DNA of 64,000 bases, from assembly GCA_027487905.1 (NCBI GenBank), contig JAIYCR010000082.1, positions 62,001-126,000 on the forward strand. Reading direction: 5' to 3'. Positions 33,122 through 40,778 of the stretch are shown one piece after another (positions within the stretch are counted from its first letter, which is position 1; every line of letters begins with the position of its first letter). The notes beneath the pieces were generated by a model. It was given only the letters and a program-made list of their open reading frames with translations, made no database searches and was not told the origin of the DNA. Both the position numbers and the translations under genes were made by a program. The DNA comes from Rubrivivax sp. (lineage in GTDB: Bacteria; Pseudomonadota; Gammaproteobacteria; Burkholderiales; Burkholderiaceae_C).

Positions 33122-33140
33122 AACTGACGGACTGTCATTT
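33122..33140. promoter_or_regulatory. AACTGAC-N5-GTCAGTT family operator (dienoyl-CoA reductase promoter)
   Basis: AACTGACGGACTGTCATTT: left arm perfect, right arm 6 of 7. It ends one base before the ATG at 33142, so either the mRNA is nearly leaderless or translation starts at ATG 33157. Confidence 0.7.
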
Positions 33141-33141
33141 C

Positions 33142-35169
33142 ATGCCGGGCGTCAACATGTCAGCTGCCTTTCCCCACCTGTTCGCGCCGCTGCGCCTGGG
33201 CAACGTGACGCTGCCCAACCGGGTGGTGATGGCGCCGATGTCGACCAACCTGGGCAGCAGCACAGGCGCGGTCACGCCGGAACAGGTGGCCTTCTACCGC
33301 GCGCGCGCCGCCGGTGGCACCGGGATGATCATCGTGGAGTTCTGCTGCGTGCACGCGGCCAGCGGACGTTCCGAACACCGGCAGCTCACGCTCGAGGACG
33401 GCACCCACCTGCCCGGGCACCAGCGCCTGGTCGAAGCCATCACCAGCGCCGGCAGCGTGGCCTGCCTGCAGCTGCAGCACGGCGGACAGGGCGCGAAGAA
33501 GGAGCTGGTCGAGGGCGGCGTGCCGGTCGCACCCAGCGAGGTGGTTTCCAAGCGCGACCCCGCCCGCGTGCTGGCCCGCGCGCTGACTGGCGACGAGATC
33601 GAGCACCTGATCGAGTGCTTCGGCCGCACGGCCGAACTCGGCGTGAAGGCGGGCTACCAGGCCTTCGAGCTGCATGGTGCGCACGGCTACTTGCTGACCT
33701 CCTTCATCTCGCCCTTCACCAACCACCGCGATGACGCCTGGGGGGGCGACGAGTCCCGGCGCCTGGCGTTTCCCACGCGCGTCATCGAGCGGGTGAAGCG
33801 GGCCATCGGCGATCGTCCGCTGCTGTACCGGCTGTCCGCCGACGAATTCACCCCGCTCGGGCTGGGCATTGCCGACATGGAGCGCATCGCGCCCCGGCTG
33901 GTGGCCGCCGGCGCCAATGCGCTGCACATCTCCGCCGGTCTGGGCTGGACGGGCCTGGACAAGGTGATCGACCCGATGTCCGCACCGGAAGGCTGGAAGC
34001 TGCCCTTCGCACGACGCATCCGCGCCGCCGCTGGCGTGCCGGTGATCACGGTGGGCCAGATCCGCTGGCCCGACACCGCCGACCGCGCCATCCGCGAAGG
34101 CGACGCTGACCTGGTGGCGCTGGGCCGGCCCCTGCTGGCCGACCCCGACTGGGCCCTGAAAGCCCGGGCGGGCCGCAGCGACGACATCCGCCCCTGCACC
34201 TCCTGCAACTACTGCGTGACGATGGGCAGCGGCGAGGACGGCCGGATCGGCTGCGCCGAAAACCCCCGCACCGGCCGGGAACTGGAAGCGGCCCCGCAGT
34301 CTGCGAACGCCGGCCGGGTGGTGGTGGTGGGGGCGGGTCCGGGCGGCATGGCCGCTGCGCTGATGGCCCGCCAGGCTGGCTTCGACACCGAACTCCAGGA
34401 AGCCCGGGCGGCCCTGGGCGGCGGCCTGATCGCGTCCGCAGCACCGCCGCACAAGGACAAGCTGCAGTGGTATCAGCACTACCTCGAGCGCCAGCTGGCC
34501 GCCAGCACCGTGGTCGTTCGCACCGGCACGCGGGCCGATGCGGCCTCGCTGGCCGGCCGCCCGCCCCGCCTGGTCGTGCTGGCCCAGGGCGGCCAGGCCA
34601 ACCGCCTGCCCATCGAGGGCATCGACCTGCCGCTGGTCATGGACGCCTATGAACTGCTGATGGGCGATGCGGACGCCTCGCTGCCGTCCCCGGACCAGGA
34701 GGCCCCGCCCCTGCTGGTGTATGGCGGTGGCGAGACCGGCTGCGAGACGGCCGAGTACCTGAGCGAACGCGGCCATGCGGTGGTGCTGGTCAGCCGCTCG
34801 CCGGCCCGGCAGCTTGCCCGCGCCGCCGAAGGCATCTACCGCAGCGTGCTGCTGCAGCGCCTTCGCGCCAACACCCGCGTGAGCGTGCGCGAGACGACCC
34901 AGCTCACCCGGATCTGCAGGGACGGATGGGTCGAGCTCACCCGGGCGGACGGTGAAATCGAAGGGCTGCAGGTCAGCCGCGTGCTGATCGCCCAGGGGCG
35001 CAGCCCCGACCACCACCTGCGCGACGAACTGATCGCCGCCGGCATCCCCTGCGTGGAGATCGGCGACGCGCGCACCGGGGGTCGCATCGGGGATGCCGTC
35101 CACGATGCCTACCGCGCCATCCAGTCCTTGTGCGCCACGACGGCGCACTCCCCCGCCTCCGCATGCTGA
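33142..35169 (+). CDS. NADH:flavin oxidoreductase, 2,4-dienoyl-CoA reductase-like
   Basis: A 675-residue multi-domain flavoenzyme. Residues 1 to about 365 form an OYE-type FMN barrel (FAPLRLGNVTLPNRVVMAP, ELHGAHGYLLTSFISP). A cysteine cluster for an iron-sulfur centre follows (CTSCNYCVTMGSGEDGRIGC). The rest is an FAD/NAD domain (VVVVGAGPGGMAAALMA, LVYGGGETGCETAEYL). This is the layout of 2,4-dienoyl-CoA reductase FadH and of steroid or bile-acid ene-reductases. Likely role is reduction of a conjugated double bond in a CoA intermediate. ATG 33157 is an alternative start. Confidence 0.93.
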   Translation: MPGVNMSAAFPHLFAPLRLGNVTLPNRVVMAPMSTNLGSSTGAVTPEQVAFYRARAAGGTGMIIVEFCCVHAASGRSEHRQLTLEDGTHLPGHQRLVEAITSAGSVACLQLQHGGQGAKKELVEGGVPVAPSEVVSKRDPARVLARALTGDEIEHLIECFGRTAELGVKAGYQAFELHGAHGYLLTSFISPFTNHRDDAWGGDESRRLAFPTRVIERVKRAIGDRPLLYRLSADEFTPLGLGIADMERIAPRLVAAGANALHISAGLGWTGLDKVIDPMSAPEGWKLPFARRIRAAAGVPVITVGQIRWPDTADRAIREGDADLVALGRPLLADPDWALKARAGRSDDIRPCTSCNYCVTMGSGEDGRIGCAENPRTGRELEAAPQSANAGRVVVVGAGPGGMAAALMARQAGFDTELQEARAALGGGLIASAAPPHKDKLQWYQHYLERQLAASTVVVRTGTRADAASLAGRPPRLVVLAQGGQANRLPIEGIDLPLVMDAYELLMGDADASLPSPDQEAPPLLVYGGGETGCETAEYLSERGHAVVLVSRSPARQLARAAEGIYRSVLLQRLRANTRVSVRETTQLTRICRDGWVELTRADGEIEGLQVSRVLIAQGRSPDHHLRDELIAAGIPCVEIGDARTGGRIGDAVHDAYRAIQSLCATTAHSPASAC

Positions 35170-35183
35170 ACCGAGACCCCGCC

Positions 35184-36029
35184 ATGAACGAAGCCCAGAC
35201 GCCTGAACACCGCCACGACTGCCGCCTGGACGGCCAGGTGGCGCTCGTCACCGCCGGCGGCAACGGCATCGGTGAAGGCATCGTGATGGCCCTGGCGCGC
35301 CAGGGTGCTGACATCGCCCTGGCCGACATCGACGCCGCCAGCGGCGAGCGGGTGGCCGCTGCGGTTCGCTCGCTGGGCCGAAGCGCCTTCTTCGTGCAGA
35401 CCGACATGGCCGACACCCAGGCCGCGCGCGGCATGGTGTCGCAGGTGGCAGAGCACTTCGGGCGCATCGACATCCTGGCCAACAACGCGGGCGGCGGCCG
35501 GCCCGTGGCCTTCATGGAGCAGAGCGAGCGCAGCTGGCGCCGCCACATCGACCTCAACCTGGTCAGCATGCTCACCGCCACCCAGGCAGCCGCCGAGGTG
35601 ATGATCGCCGGGCGGCGCGGCGGCTGCATCGTGAACATCGCCAGCAGCGAGGCGCTGCGGGCAGCGCCGGGCTATGCGGTCTATGCCGCGTGCAAGGCCG
35701 GCATGGTCAGCTTCACCCGCAGCATGGCGCTGGAGCTGGCCGACCACGACATCCGCGTCCACGCGCTGGCGCCCGACATGATCGACACGCCCGGGCTGCG
35801 GCCCTATTACGCGCAGGCCAGCGCGGCCGACATCGACTCCCGCGACCGCTACATCCCGATGCGCCGCATGGGCACCATGGACGAAATGGGCGACATCGTG
35901 GCCTTCCTGGTGTCGGGCATGGCCTCCTACCTGAACGGCGTGACCTTGCCCGTGGATGGTGGAGCGAGCGCCTCGCACGGCTGGACGCGCGCGCCCGGCA
36001 GCCGCAAGTGGGTGCTGCACCACGCCTGA
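35184..36029 (+). CDS. Short-chain dehydrogenase/reductase
   Basis: A 281-residue SDR with a slightly altered glycine motif TAGGNGIGEG, ADIDA after beta-2, NNAGGG, serine in IASSEAL and YAACK as catalytic pair. The C-terminal half (YIPMRRMGTMDEMGDIVAFL, NGVTLPVDGG) is classical. It starts 14 bases after the flavoenzyme stop; ATG 35163, overlapping that stop, is the alternative. Probably cotranscribed with the flavoenzyme under the operator at 33122. Confidence 0.92.
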   Translation: MNEAQTPEHRHDCRLDGQVALVTAGGNGIGEGIVMALARQGADIALADIDAASGERVAAAVRSLGRSAFFVQTDMADTQAARGMVSQVAEHFGRIDILANNAGGGRPVAFMEQSERSWRRHIDLNLVSMLTATQAAAEVMIAGRRGGCIVNIASSEALRAAPGYAVYAACKAGMVSFTRSMALELADHDIRVHALAPDMIDTPGLRPYYAQASAADIDSRDRYIPMRRMGTMDEMGDIVAFLVSGMASYLNGVTLPVDGGASASHGWTRAPGSRKWVLHHA

Positions 36030-36034
36030 ACGCG

Positions 36035-36059
36035 GCGGACGGCCTGCGAGGCCGTCCGC
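36035..36059. terminator. Strong bidirectional hairpin, 11-bp stem
   Basis: GCGGACGGCCT-GCG-AGGCCGTCCGC gives a perfect 11-bp stem with a 3-base loop, centred in the 42-base gap between convergent SDR and acyl-CoA dehydrogenase genes. It can terminate both transcripts. Confidence 0.75.
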
Positions 36060-36071
36060 AGTCGGCCCGCT

Positions 36072-37325
36072 TCAGGCCCGGCCCGCGGGCACCGGCTCGT
36101 TGAAGGGCCGGCCCTTGTCGGGCCGATGATCCTGCGGCAGCCCGAGCACCCGCTCGGCCAGCGTGTTGATCAGCACCTCGTCGGTGCCGCCAGCGATGCG
36201 CAGGCTCGGGTCCATCCAGGCCGGCGTGAAGTCGGTGGCCGCACGTGCATCGGCGTGCAGCTGCAGCGCCGACGGGCCCTGCAGGTCCATGGCGAGCGCG
36301 GCCACGCGCTGGCGGGCGCGGCCCAGCAGCAGCTTGCGCAGCGACCCCTCGGGCCCGGGTTCACGGCCGGCGGCCATGGCGTCCAAGGCTCGGCGGTGGA
36401 TGTTGCGCATGCCCAGGCGCTCGACGATGCCCTGCGCGAGCACCGACCGGAACTCGCCGTTGTCCAGCGCGCTGCGTCCGGCGATGCGCTGGCCCGCGGC
36501 CAGCGACGCGAAGGCTTCGAGCGGCGGCGCGTAGCCGCTCTCGTCCACGACCGCGTAACGCTCGATCATCAGGGTCTCGATGGCCACCTTGAAGCCGGCG
36601 CCCACCGCGCCCAGGCGCTGGCTGTCCGGCACCAGGACGTTGTCGAGGAAGACCTCGTGCAGGTCCTGTTCGCCGCCCAGGCGGCGGATGGAGCGCACGG
36701 TGATGCCCGGCGTGCGCATGTCCAGGAAGAAGTAGCTCAGGCCCGCGTGCTTGGCCACCGTCGGGTCGGTGCGAACGACGATCACCGCCCAGCGGGCGAT
36801 CTGCGCCCAGCTCGTCCACAGCTTCTGGCCGTTGATGCGCCAGCCGGCGTCCTCCCCGCTGCCGTCGCGTTCGGCGCGGGTGCGAAGTGCGGCGAGATCC
36901 GATCCGGCCCCCGGCTCGGAGAACATCTGGCACCAGATCTCGTCGCCGCGCAGGGCCGGCGGGCCGAGCTCCCGACGCACCGACTCGGGCGCGTACTTCA
37001 TCAGGATCGGAACCGGATTGCTCAGGCTGACGCTGAAGTAGACGGTAGGCAGGTCATAGCGCATCTCCTCCTCGGTGAAGGCGAGCTTCTGCAGCTCCGT
37101 GCCGCCAGCGCCGCCGTAGGCAGTGGGCAGCGTGATGCCGGCATAGCCATGCGCGAACTTCAGCGCCTGCCAGGCGCGTCCGAGGGCAAGGTCCTGCTCG
37201 AAGCCGAGCCCGCGGCGTGCCGCGCCGCTGAAGCGCGGCGCGTGCTCGCGCAGCCACGCCACCGCGCGGGCGCGGTAGGCGGCCAGGCGCTCGGGGTGGT
37301 CGGGATGGTCGGGGTGCTCGTTCAT
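36072..37325 (-). CDS. Acyl-CoA dehydrogenase, FAD-binding (alpha-type) member of a pair
   Basis: A 417-residue flavin dehydrogenase that introduces an alpha-beta double bond into an acyl-CoA. Middle-domain FAD motif: [17 protein letters not shown], then INGQKLWTSWAQIARW. C-terminal motif: SLRIAGGTDEVLINTLAERVLGLP. The start is ATG 37325 (MNEHPDHPDHPERL); upstream open frame lies inside the partner gene. It is 13 bases after the second dehydrogenase (37339), which lacks these motifs, so the two probably form an alpha2beta2 enzyme as ChsE1-ChsE2 do. Confidence 0.93.
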   Translation of the reverse strand: MNEHPDHPDHPERLAAYRARAVAWLREHAPRFSGAARRGLGFEQDLALGRAWQALKFAHGYAGITLPTAYGGAGGTELQKLAFTEEEMRYDLPTVYFSVSLSNPVPILMKYAPESVRRELGPPALRGDEIWCQMFSEPGAGSDLAALRTRAERDGSGEDAGWRINGQKLWTSWAQIARWAVIVVRTDPTVAKHAGLSYFFLDMRTPGITVRSIRRLGGEQDLHEVFLDNVLVPDSQRLGAVGAGFKVAIETLMIERYAVVDESGYAPPLEAFASLAAGQRIAGRSALDNGEFRSVLAQGIVERLGMRNIHRRALDAMAAGREPGPEGSLRKLLLGRARQRVAALAMDLQGPSALQLHADARAATDFTPAWMDPSLRIAGGTDEVLINTLAERVLGLPQDHRPDKGRPFNEPVPAGRA

Positions 37326-37338
37326 CAGGGCCTCGGCT

Positions 37339-38478
37339 TCAGACGGAGGGAACGACGGCCTGTCTGGCCAGGAACTGGTCGACCAGGCGCTCTCGCCACA
37401 GGGCGCTGCTGCCCAGCTCCAGCGCCAGCGCCCGGGCGCGCCGGTAATGGCGATGGGGCGCCGCCTCGCGGGTGACGCCCAGCGCGCCGAACACATTGAT
37501 GCAGTCGCGCGCGGCCAGCTCGAACGCGTGGTTGGCGGCCAGCCGCGCGGCAGCCGCGGCCTCATGGCACTCAGCGGCATCGGCCACCTGGGCGGCGGTG
37601 CCGGCGTCGTCGTCCAGCAGCGCCAGCGCCGTCAGCGCGCAGCCGCGCGCGATCTCGATGGCCGCATAGATGTCGACCAGCTTGTGCTTGATGGCCTGGA
37701 AGCGCGCGATCGGCTGGCCGAAGGCCACGCGCTGCTGCGCATGCTCGATGGCCAGGGTCAGGGCAGCCTGCGCACCGCCCAGCTGCTCGAAGGCGCACAG
37801 CGTGGCCGCGCGATCGAGCAGCTGCTCCAGCGCCGAGCGGTCGCCCAGGCGGATGGCCGGCGCACCGCTCAGGCGCAGCGTGGCCAGGCCCCGTGCGTCG
37901 TCCACGGTGGGAACGGGCTCGCGCGAAACCTCCGGCACCGAAAGCGACAGCAGCCACAGGCCGGTGCGCGCGTCCTCGTCCTCGGCGGCGACCAGGGCGA
38001 GGTCAGCCACGGCCGCGAAAGCCACGGTGGACACCGTTCCGGTCAACCGGCCCCGGGCGGCCAGCACGCCTTCGCCCTGCACCAGCAGTCCGCAGCCGAG
38101 CGCGGGCAGCGCCACGCAGGCGGTGAGGCTGCCCTCGCGCAGACCCTGCATCCAGTGCGGGGGTGCCGTTGCGCCATCGCCGGCCCGCAGCAGCGCCAGC
38201 GTCAGCGCGGCCGGCGCCAGCGGAAGCGCCGCATTGGCCTGGCCGAGCGTTTCCTGCAACACGGCCAGGCCCGCCCAGCCCAGGCCGGAGCCGCCGTGGC
38301 TTTCGGGCAGCGCCACCGCCGGCCAGCCCTGAGCGGCCACCAGTTGCCACAGCGCATGGTCGAAGCTGCCCGCGGTGTCGAGCAAGGCTTCGAGCCGCTT
38401 GGGGTCGACCTGTTCGCGCAGCAGCCGCTGCGCCTCATGGCGCACCGCCTCCAGTTCCTCGTTCAGCGCATGGCTCAT
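37339..38478 (-). CDS. Acyl-CoA dehydrogenase, partner (beta-type) subunit
   Basis: A 379-residue acyl-CoA dehydrogenase-fold protein with a divergent N-terminal part. It lacks the SEPGAGSD flavin motif of the neighbour but keeps the C-terminal helices (FGQPIARFQAIKHKLVDIYAAIE, NVFGALGVTREAAPHRHYRRA). This combination is typical of the smaller partner in heterotetrameric steroid-type dehydrogenases. It is followed at 13 bases by the alpha-type gene and preceded by a DUF35 gene. Confidence 0.92.
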   Translation of the reverse strand: MSHALNEELEAVRHEAQRLLREQVDPKRLEALLDTAGSFDHALWQLVAAQGWPAVALPESHGGSGLGWAGLAVLQETLGQANAALPLAPAALTLALLRAGDGATAPPHWMQGLREGSLTACVALPALGCGLLVQGEGVLAARGRLTGTVSTVAFAAVADLALVAAEDEDARTGLWLLSLSVPEVSREPVPTVDDARGLATLRLSGAPAIRLGDRSALEQLLDRAATLCAFEQLGGAQAALTLAIEHAQQRVAFGQPIARFQAIKHKLVDIYAAIEIARGCALTALALLDDDAGTAAQVADAAECHEAAAAARLAANHAFELAARDCINVFGALGVTREAAPHRHYRRARALALELGSSALWRERLVDQFLARQAVVPSV

Positions 38479-38490
38479 GGCATTGGGGTC

Positions 38491-38886
38491 TCAGACAGGT
38501 TCGAAACAAGGCAGGTGGACATCGTCGGCGGCGACGAATCGGACCTTCACCCGCTGGCCGATCGCGACATCGGCGGCGGGCATGCCCAGGATGCGGGTGG
38601 TCAGCCGGATGCCGGGGTCTTCGTCTAGCGTGACCCTGGCGATGGCGTAGGGTTCGGCGAGCGCGGGCGTCCAGGCCTGGTGATTGACCGTGACCGCCTC
38701 GACGGTGGCCAGGCCACTGACCACCTGAGGGCTCACATCGTGGCTCTGGCAACGGGGGCACACCGGACCCGGCGGGTGCAGCCACGCGCGGCAGGCGCCG
38801 CAGCGCAGCAGCCGCAGCTGGCCATCGGCCCCGCTGGTCCAGAAGAAGCGGTTGAATTCGTCGAGGGCTGGCAGGGCGGCGGGCAT
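38491..38886 (-). CDS. Zn-ribbon/OB-fold DUF35 protein
   Basis: A 131-residue protein with a zinc ribbon (CGACRAWLHPPGPVCPRC) and an OB fold (TVEAVTVNHQAWTPALAEPYAIARVTL, IGQRVKVRFV). It resembles the DUF35 protein at 17912 throughout. It has no thiolase-fold gene next to it; candidates for its partner are the SCP-X thiolase at 43352 in the adjacent divergent operon, or the MaoC proteins encoded just upstream (in the actinobacterial ChsH2 protein, DUF35 and MaoC domains are fused). Confidence 0.92.
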   Translation of the reverse strand: MPAALPALDEFNRFFWTSGADGQLRLLRCGACRAWLHPPGPVCPRCQSHDVSPQVVSGLATVEAVTVNHQAWTPALAEPYAIARVTLDEDPGIRLTTRILGMPAADVAIGQRVKVRFVAADDVHLPCFEPV

Positions 38887-38909
38887 GCGAACTTTCCGAA
38901 GCAGGGGTT

Positions 38910-39788
38910 TCAGGCCGAAGCGTCAGGCACGCACTGCACGCTGCCGTGACCCAGGACCGGCGCATCGCGCTCGACGGCGCGCATGCGGAAGACGGCCTCG
39001 CCAGGCGCCAGGTGCCACAGCTCGATGCGCAAGGTCTCGTCGCTCAGCATCGGGCCGGCATAGCGCACGCCGAAACGGCGCAGCGCCTGCGCCTGGTTGT
39101 CGCAGGTCAGGGCCAACACCGCCCGCCCGGCCAGGCCGAAACAGCCCACGCCGCGCAGCATGCGCTGACCCGGGCGCAGCACCAGCCCGCCGGCCACCTG
39201 GAGCTCGGCCGACAGGCAGAAGGAGGTTTGCTGCGCGGGCGGAGAACGAAGCTCGATCGAGCGGTCGGGCGCGCGGTCGGGCAGCGGCGCCGGCCGCGCG
39301 GCGTCGGGCGCCGGACCGCCGAAGCCGCCGTTGCCGCGCAGCACCGTGGTGACATCCACATCGGCGTAGGCCGCGCCGCCCGGCTCGCCCAGCGTCAAGC
39401 GCTGCAGCATCGACGCGCCCTTGTCCGCACCCCGGTCGCGGATGTCCACGACCCTCTGCGTCAGCACCGCCTGCCCGGCGAGGGGCAGCGGGCGGTGCAC
39501 GGTGAGGACTTCCTCGGCGTGGACGATGCGGCGCCAGTCGATGCCGGTGTCGGCTTGCTGCTGCCAGAACTCGCCGTCGCACAGCGGCACCGCGATCATC
39601 GGCAGGGCCAGCGCCTGCTGCGCATCGAGGTAGCGCGCATCGTGCGGGGCCATGGCCCCGCCCAGGCCGGCACCGAAGTCGCGCGCCCAGCGCAGCGACT
39701 GCTCAGCCGTCCAGTGACGCGGTTCCGGCGCGAAGCTGCGCGCCAGCAGCCGCTCGCGGTCGAAGGGGACGCAGGACGGTGCGCTCAC
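38910..39788 (-). CDS. MaoC-like (hydratase-2 fold) protein with degenerate active site
   Basis: A 292-residue double-hotdog protein, clearly paralogous to the next gene (VHRPLPLAGQ, GADKGA, LRGNGGFGG and GLAGRAVLAL blocks shared). However, the hydratase-2 motif DPNPIHID is absent: residues 192-213 read CLSAELQVAGGLVLRPGQRM followed by LRGV instead of LHGL. It probably cannot catalyse hydration alone and may be the non-catalytic half of a heterodimer. Start is GTG 39788, overlapping the upstream stop by four bases (GTGA). Confidence 0.88.
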   Translation of the reverse strand: MSAPSCVPFDRERLLARSFAPEPRHWTAEQSLRWARDFGAGLGGAMAPHDARYLDAQQALALPMIAVPLCDGEFWQQQADTGIDWRRIVHAEEVLTVHRPLPLAGQAVLTQRVVDIRDRGADKGASMLQRLTLGEPGGAAYADVDVTTVLRGNGGFGGPAPDAARPAPLPDRAPDRSIELRSPPAQQTSFCLSAELQVAGGLVLRPGQRMLRGVGCFGLAGRAVLALTCDNQAQALRRFGVRYAGPMLSDETLRIELWHLAPGEAVFRMRAVERDAPVLGHGSVQCVPDASA

Positions 39789-40651
39789 GCGTCGAACTCG
39801 GCGCAGCCGTTGGACAGCACCAGCACGTCCCGCTCGACCACGCGCACCTGGAAGGCGGCGCGCCCGGGCCCCTCCCGCCAGACCTCGGTGCGCAGCGTCT
39901 CGCCCGGATAGACGGGGCTCGCGAAGCGCAGGTCCAGGCGCCGCAGCCGGGCCGGCTCGTTGCCGCACAGCAGCTTGAGCACCGCCCGACCGGCCACGCC
40001 ATAGCTGCACAGGCCGTGCAGGATGGGACGGTCGAAGCCGGCGCGGCGAGCCATGCCGGCGTCGATGTGGATGGGGTTGGGGTCGGCGCCGGCCAGCCGG
40101 TAGAGGGCGGCCTGCTCCGGCCGGGTGGGCAGGTCCAGCGCGGCATCCGCAGGACGGTCCGAAGGCACCGCGTGCGGACGGGGCTGCCCTTCGGCGCTGC
40201 CGCCGAAGCCGCCGTTGCCGCGCAGGAAGATGGACATCCGCACTTCGGCCAGCAGTTCGTCGCTGGCCTGGTCGTGCAGCTGCCGCGAGAGGATCAGCAC
40301 CGCGCCCTTGTCGGCACCCTTGTCGTAGAGGGCCTCCACGCGGTGCCGCCCGACCAGCGTGCCCGACGCCGGCAGCGGCCGGTGCAGGCGCAGGAACTGT
40401 TCGCCGTGGAGCAGCCGGGTGAGGTCGATGCCCAGCGACGGGTCGCCCAGCCAGAAGTCGCCACCCGCCAGCACGACCGCCATCGTGGGCAGCGCCTTCA
40501 GACCGCGCTCGTAGACGAACTGCGGATCCTGCGGCGGGTTCTCGGTCGCCGCGGCGACGCCCAGCGCATAGAGGATGGTGTCCTGCGCGGTGTAGCGGTG
40601 GACCGAATCGGCAATCGGCCAGTGGCGCAGCTTGTCGGCGTCGAGAGGCAA
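39785..40651 (-). CDS. MaoC-family 2-enoyl-CoA hydratase (hydratase 2)
   Basis: R-specific enoyl-CoA hydratase of 288 residues with two hotdog repeats. The catalytic motif is intact: D190-P-N-P-I-H195-I-D197, followed by H212-G213 in PILHGL. This matches the hydratase-2 domain of MFE-2 and related ChsH enzymes. Start is TTG 40651, chosen because GGAG lies six bases upstream and no ATG/GTG lies in the right region. First gene of the five-gene minus-strand operon under the operator at 40695. Confidence 0.9.
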   Translation of the reverse strand: MPLDADKLRHWPIADSVHRYTAQDTILYALGVAAATENPPQDPQFVYERGLKALPTMAVVLAGGDFWLGDPSLGIDLTRLLHGEQFLRLHRPLPASGTLVGRHRVEALYDKGADKGAVLILSRQLHDQASDELLAEVRMSIFLRGNGGFGGSAEGQPRPHAVPSDRPADAALDLPTRPEQAALYRLAGADPNPIHIDAGMARRAGFDRPILHGLCSYGVAGRAVLKLLCGNEPARLRRLDLRFASPVYPGETLRTEVWREGPGRAAFQVRVVERDVLVLSNGCAEFDA

Positions 40652-40694
40652 GGCGTTCTCCGTCGGGCCCGTTGCGGGCGGGTGAAGGTCCAAT

Positions 40695-40713
40695 AACTGT
40701 TGGATCGTCAGTT
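40695..40713. promoter_or_regulatory. AACTGAC-N5-GTCAGTT family operator (MaoC operon)
   Basis: AACTGTTGGATCGTCAGTT: left arm 5 of 7, right arm perfect. It lies 44-62 bases upstream of the MaoC TTG start, in the 127-base gap after the MFS gene, showing that the five-gene operon has its own promoter. Confidence 0.7.
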
Positions 40714-40778
40714 TTATGCTAGCACGTGCCGCCGCGGGCTGCCAGGACCGTGGCCTGCCAAAGCCCACGGGCGGCAGA

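Noticed and set aside
32581-33141. N-terminal extension of the 2,4-dienoyl-CoA reductase-like frame
   Set aside because: This part overlaps the TetR gene in another frame and has no similarity to the OYE family; the operator at 33122 also lies inside it.
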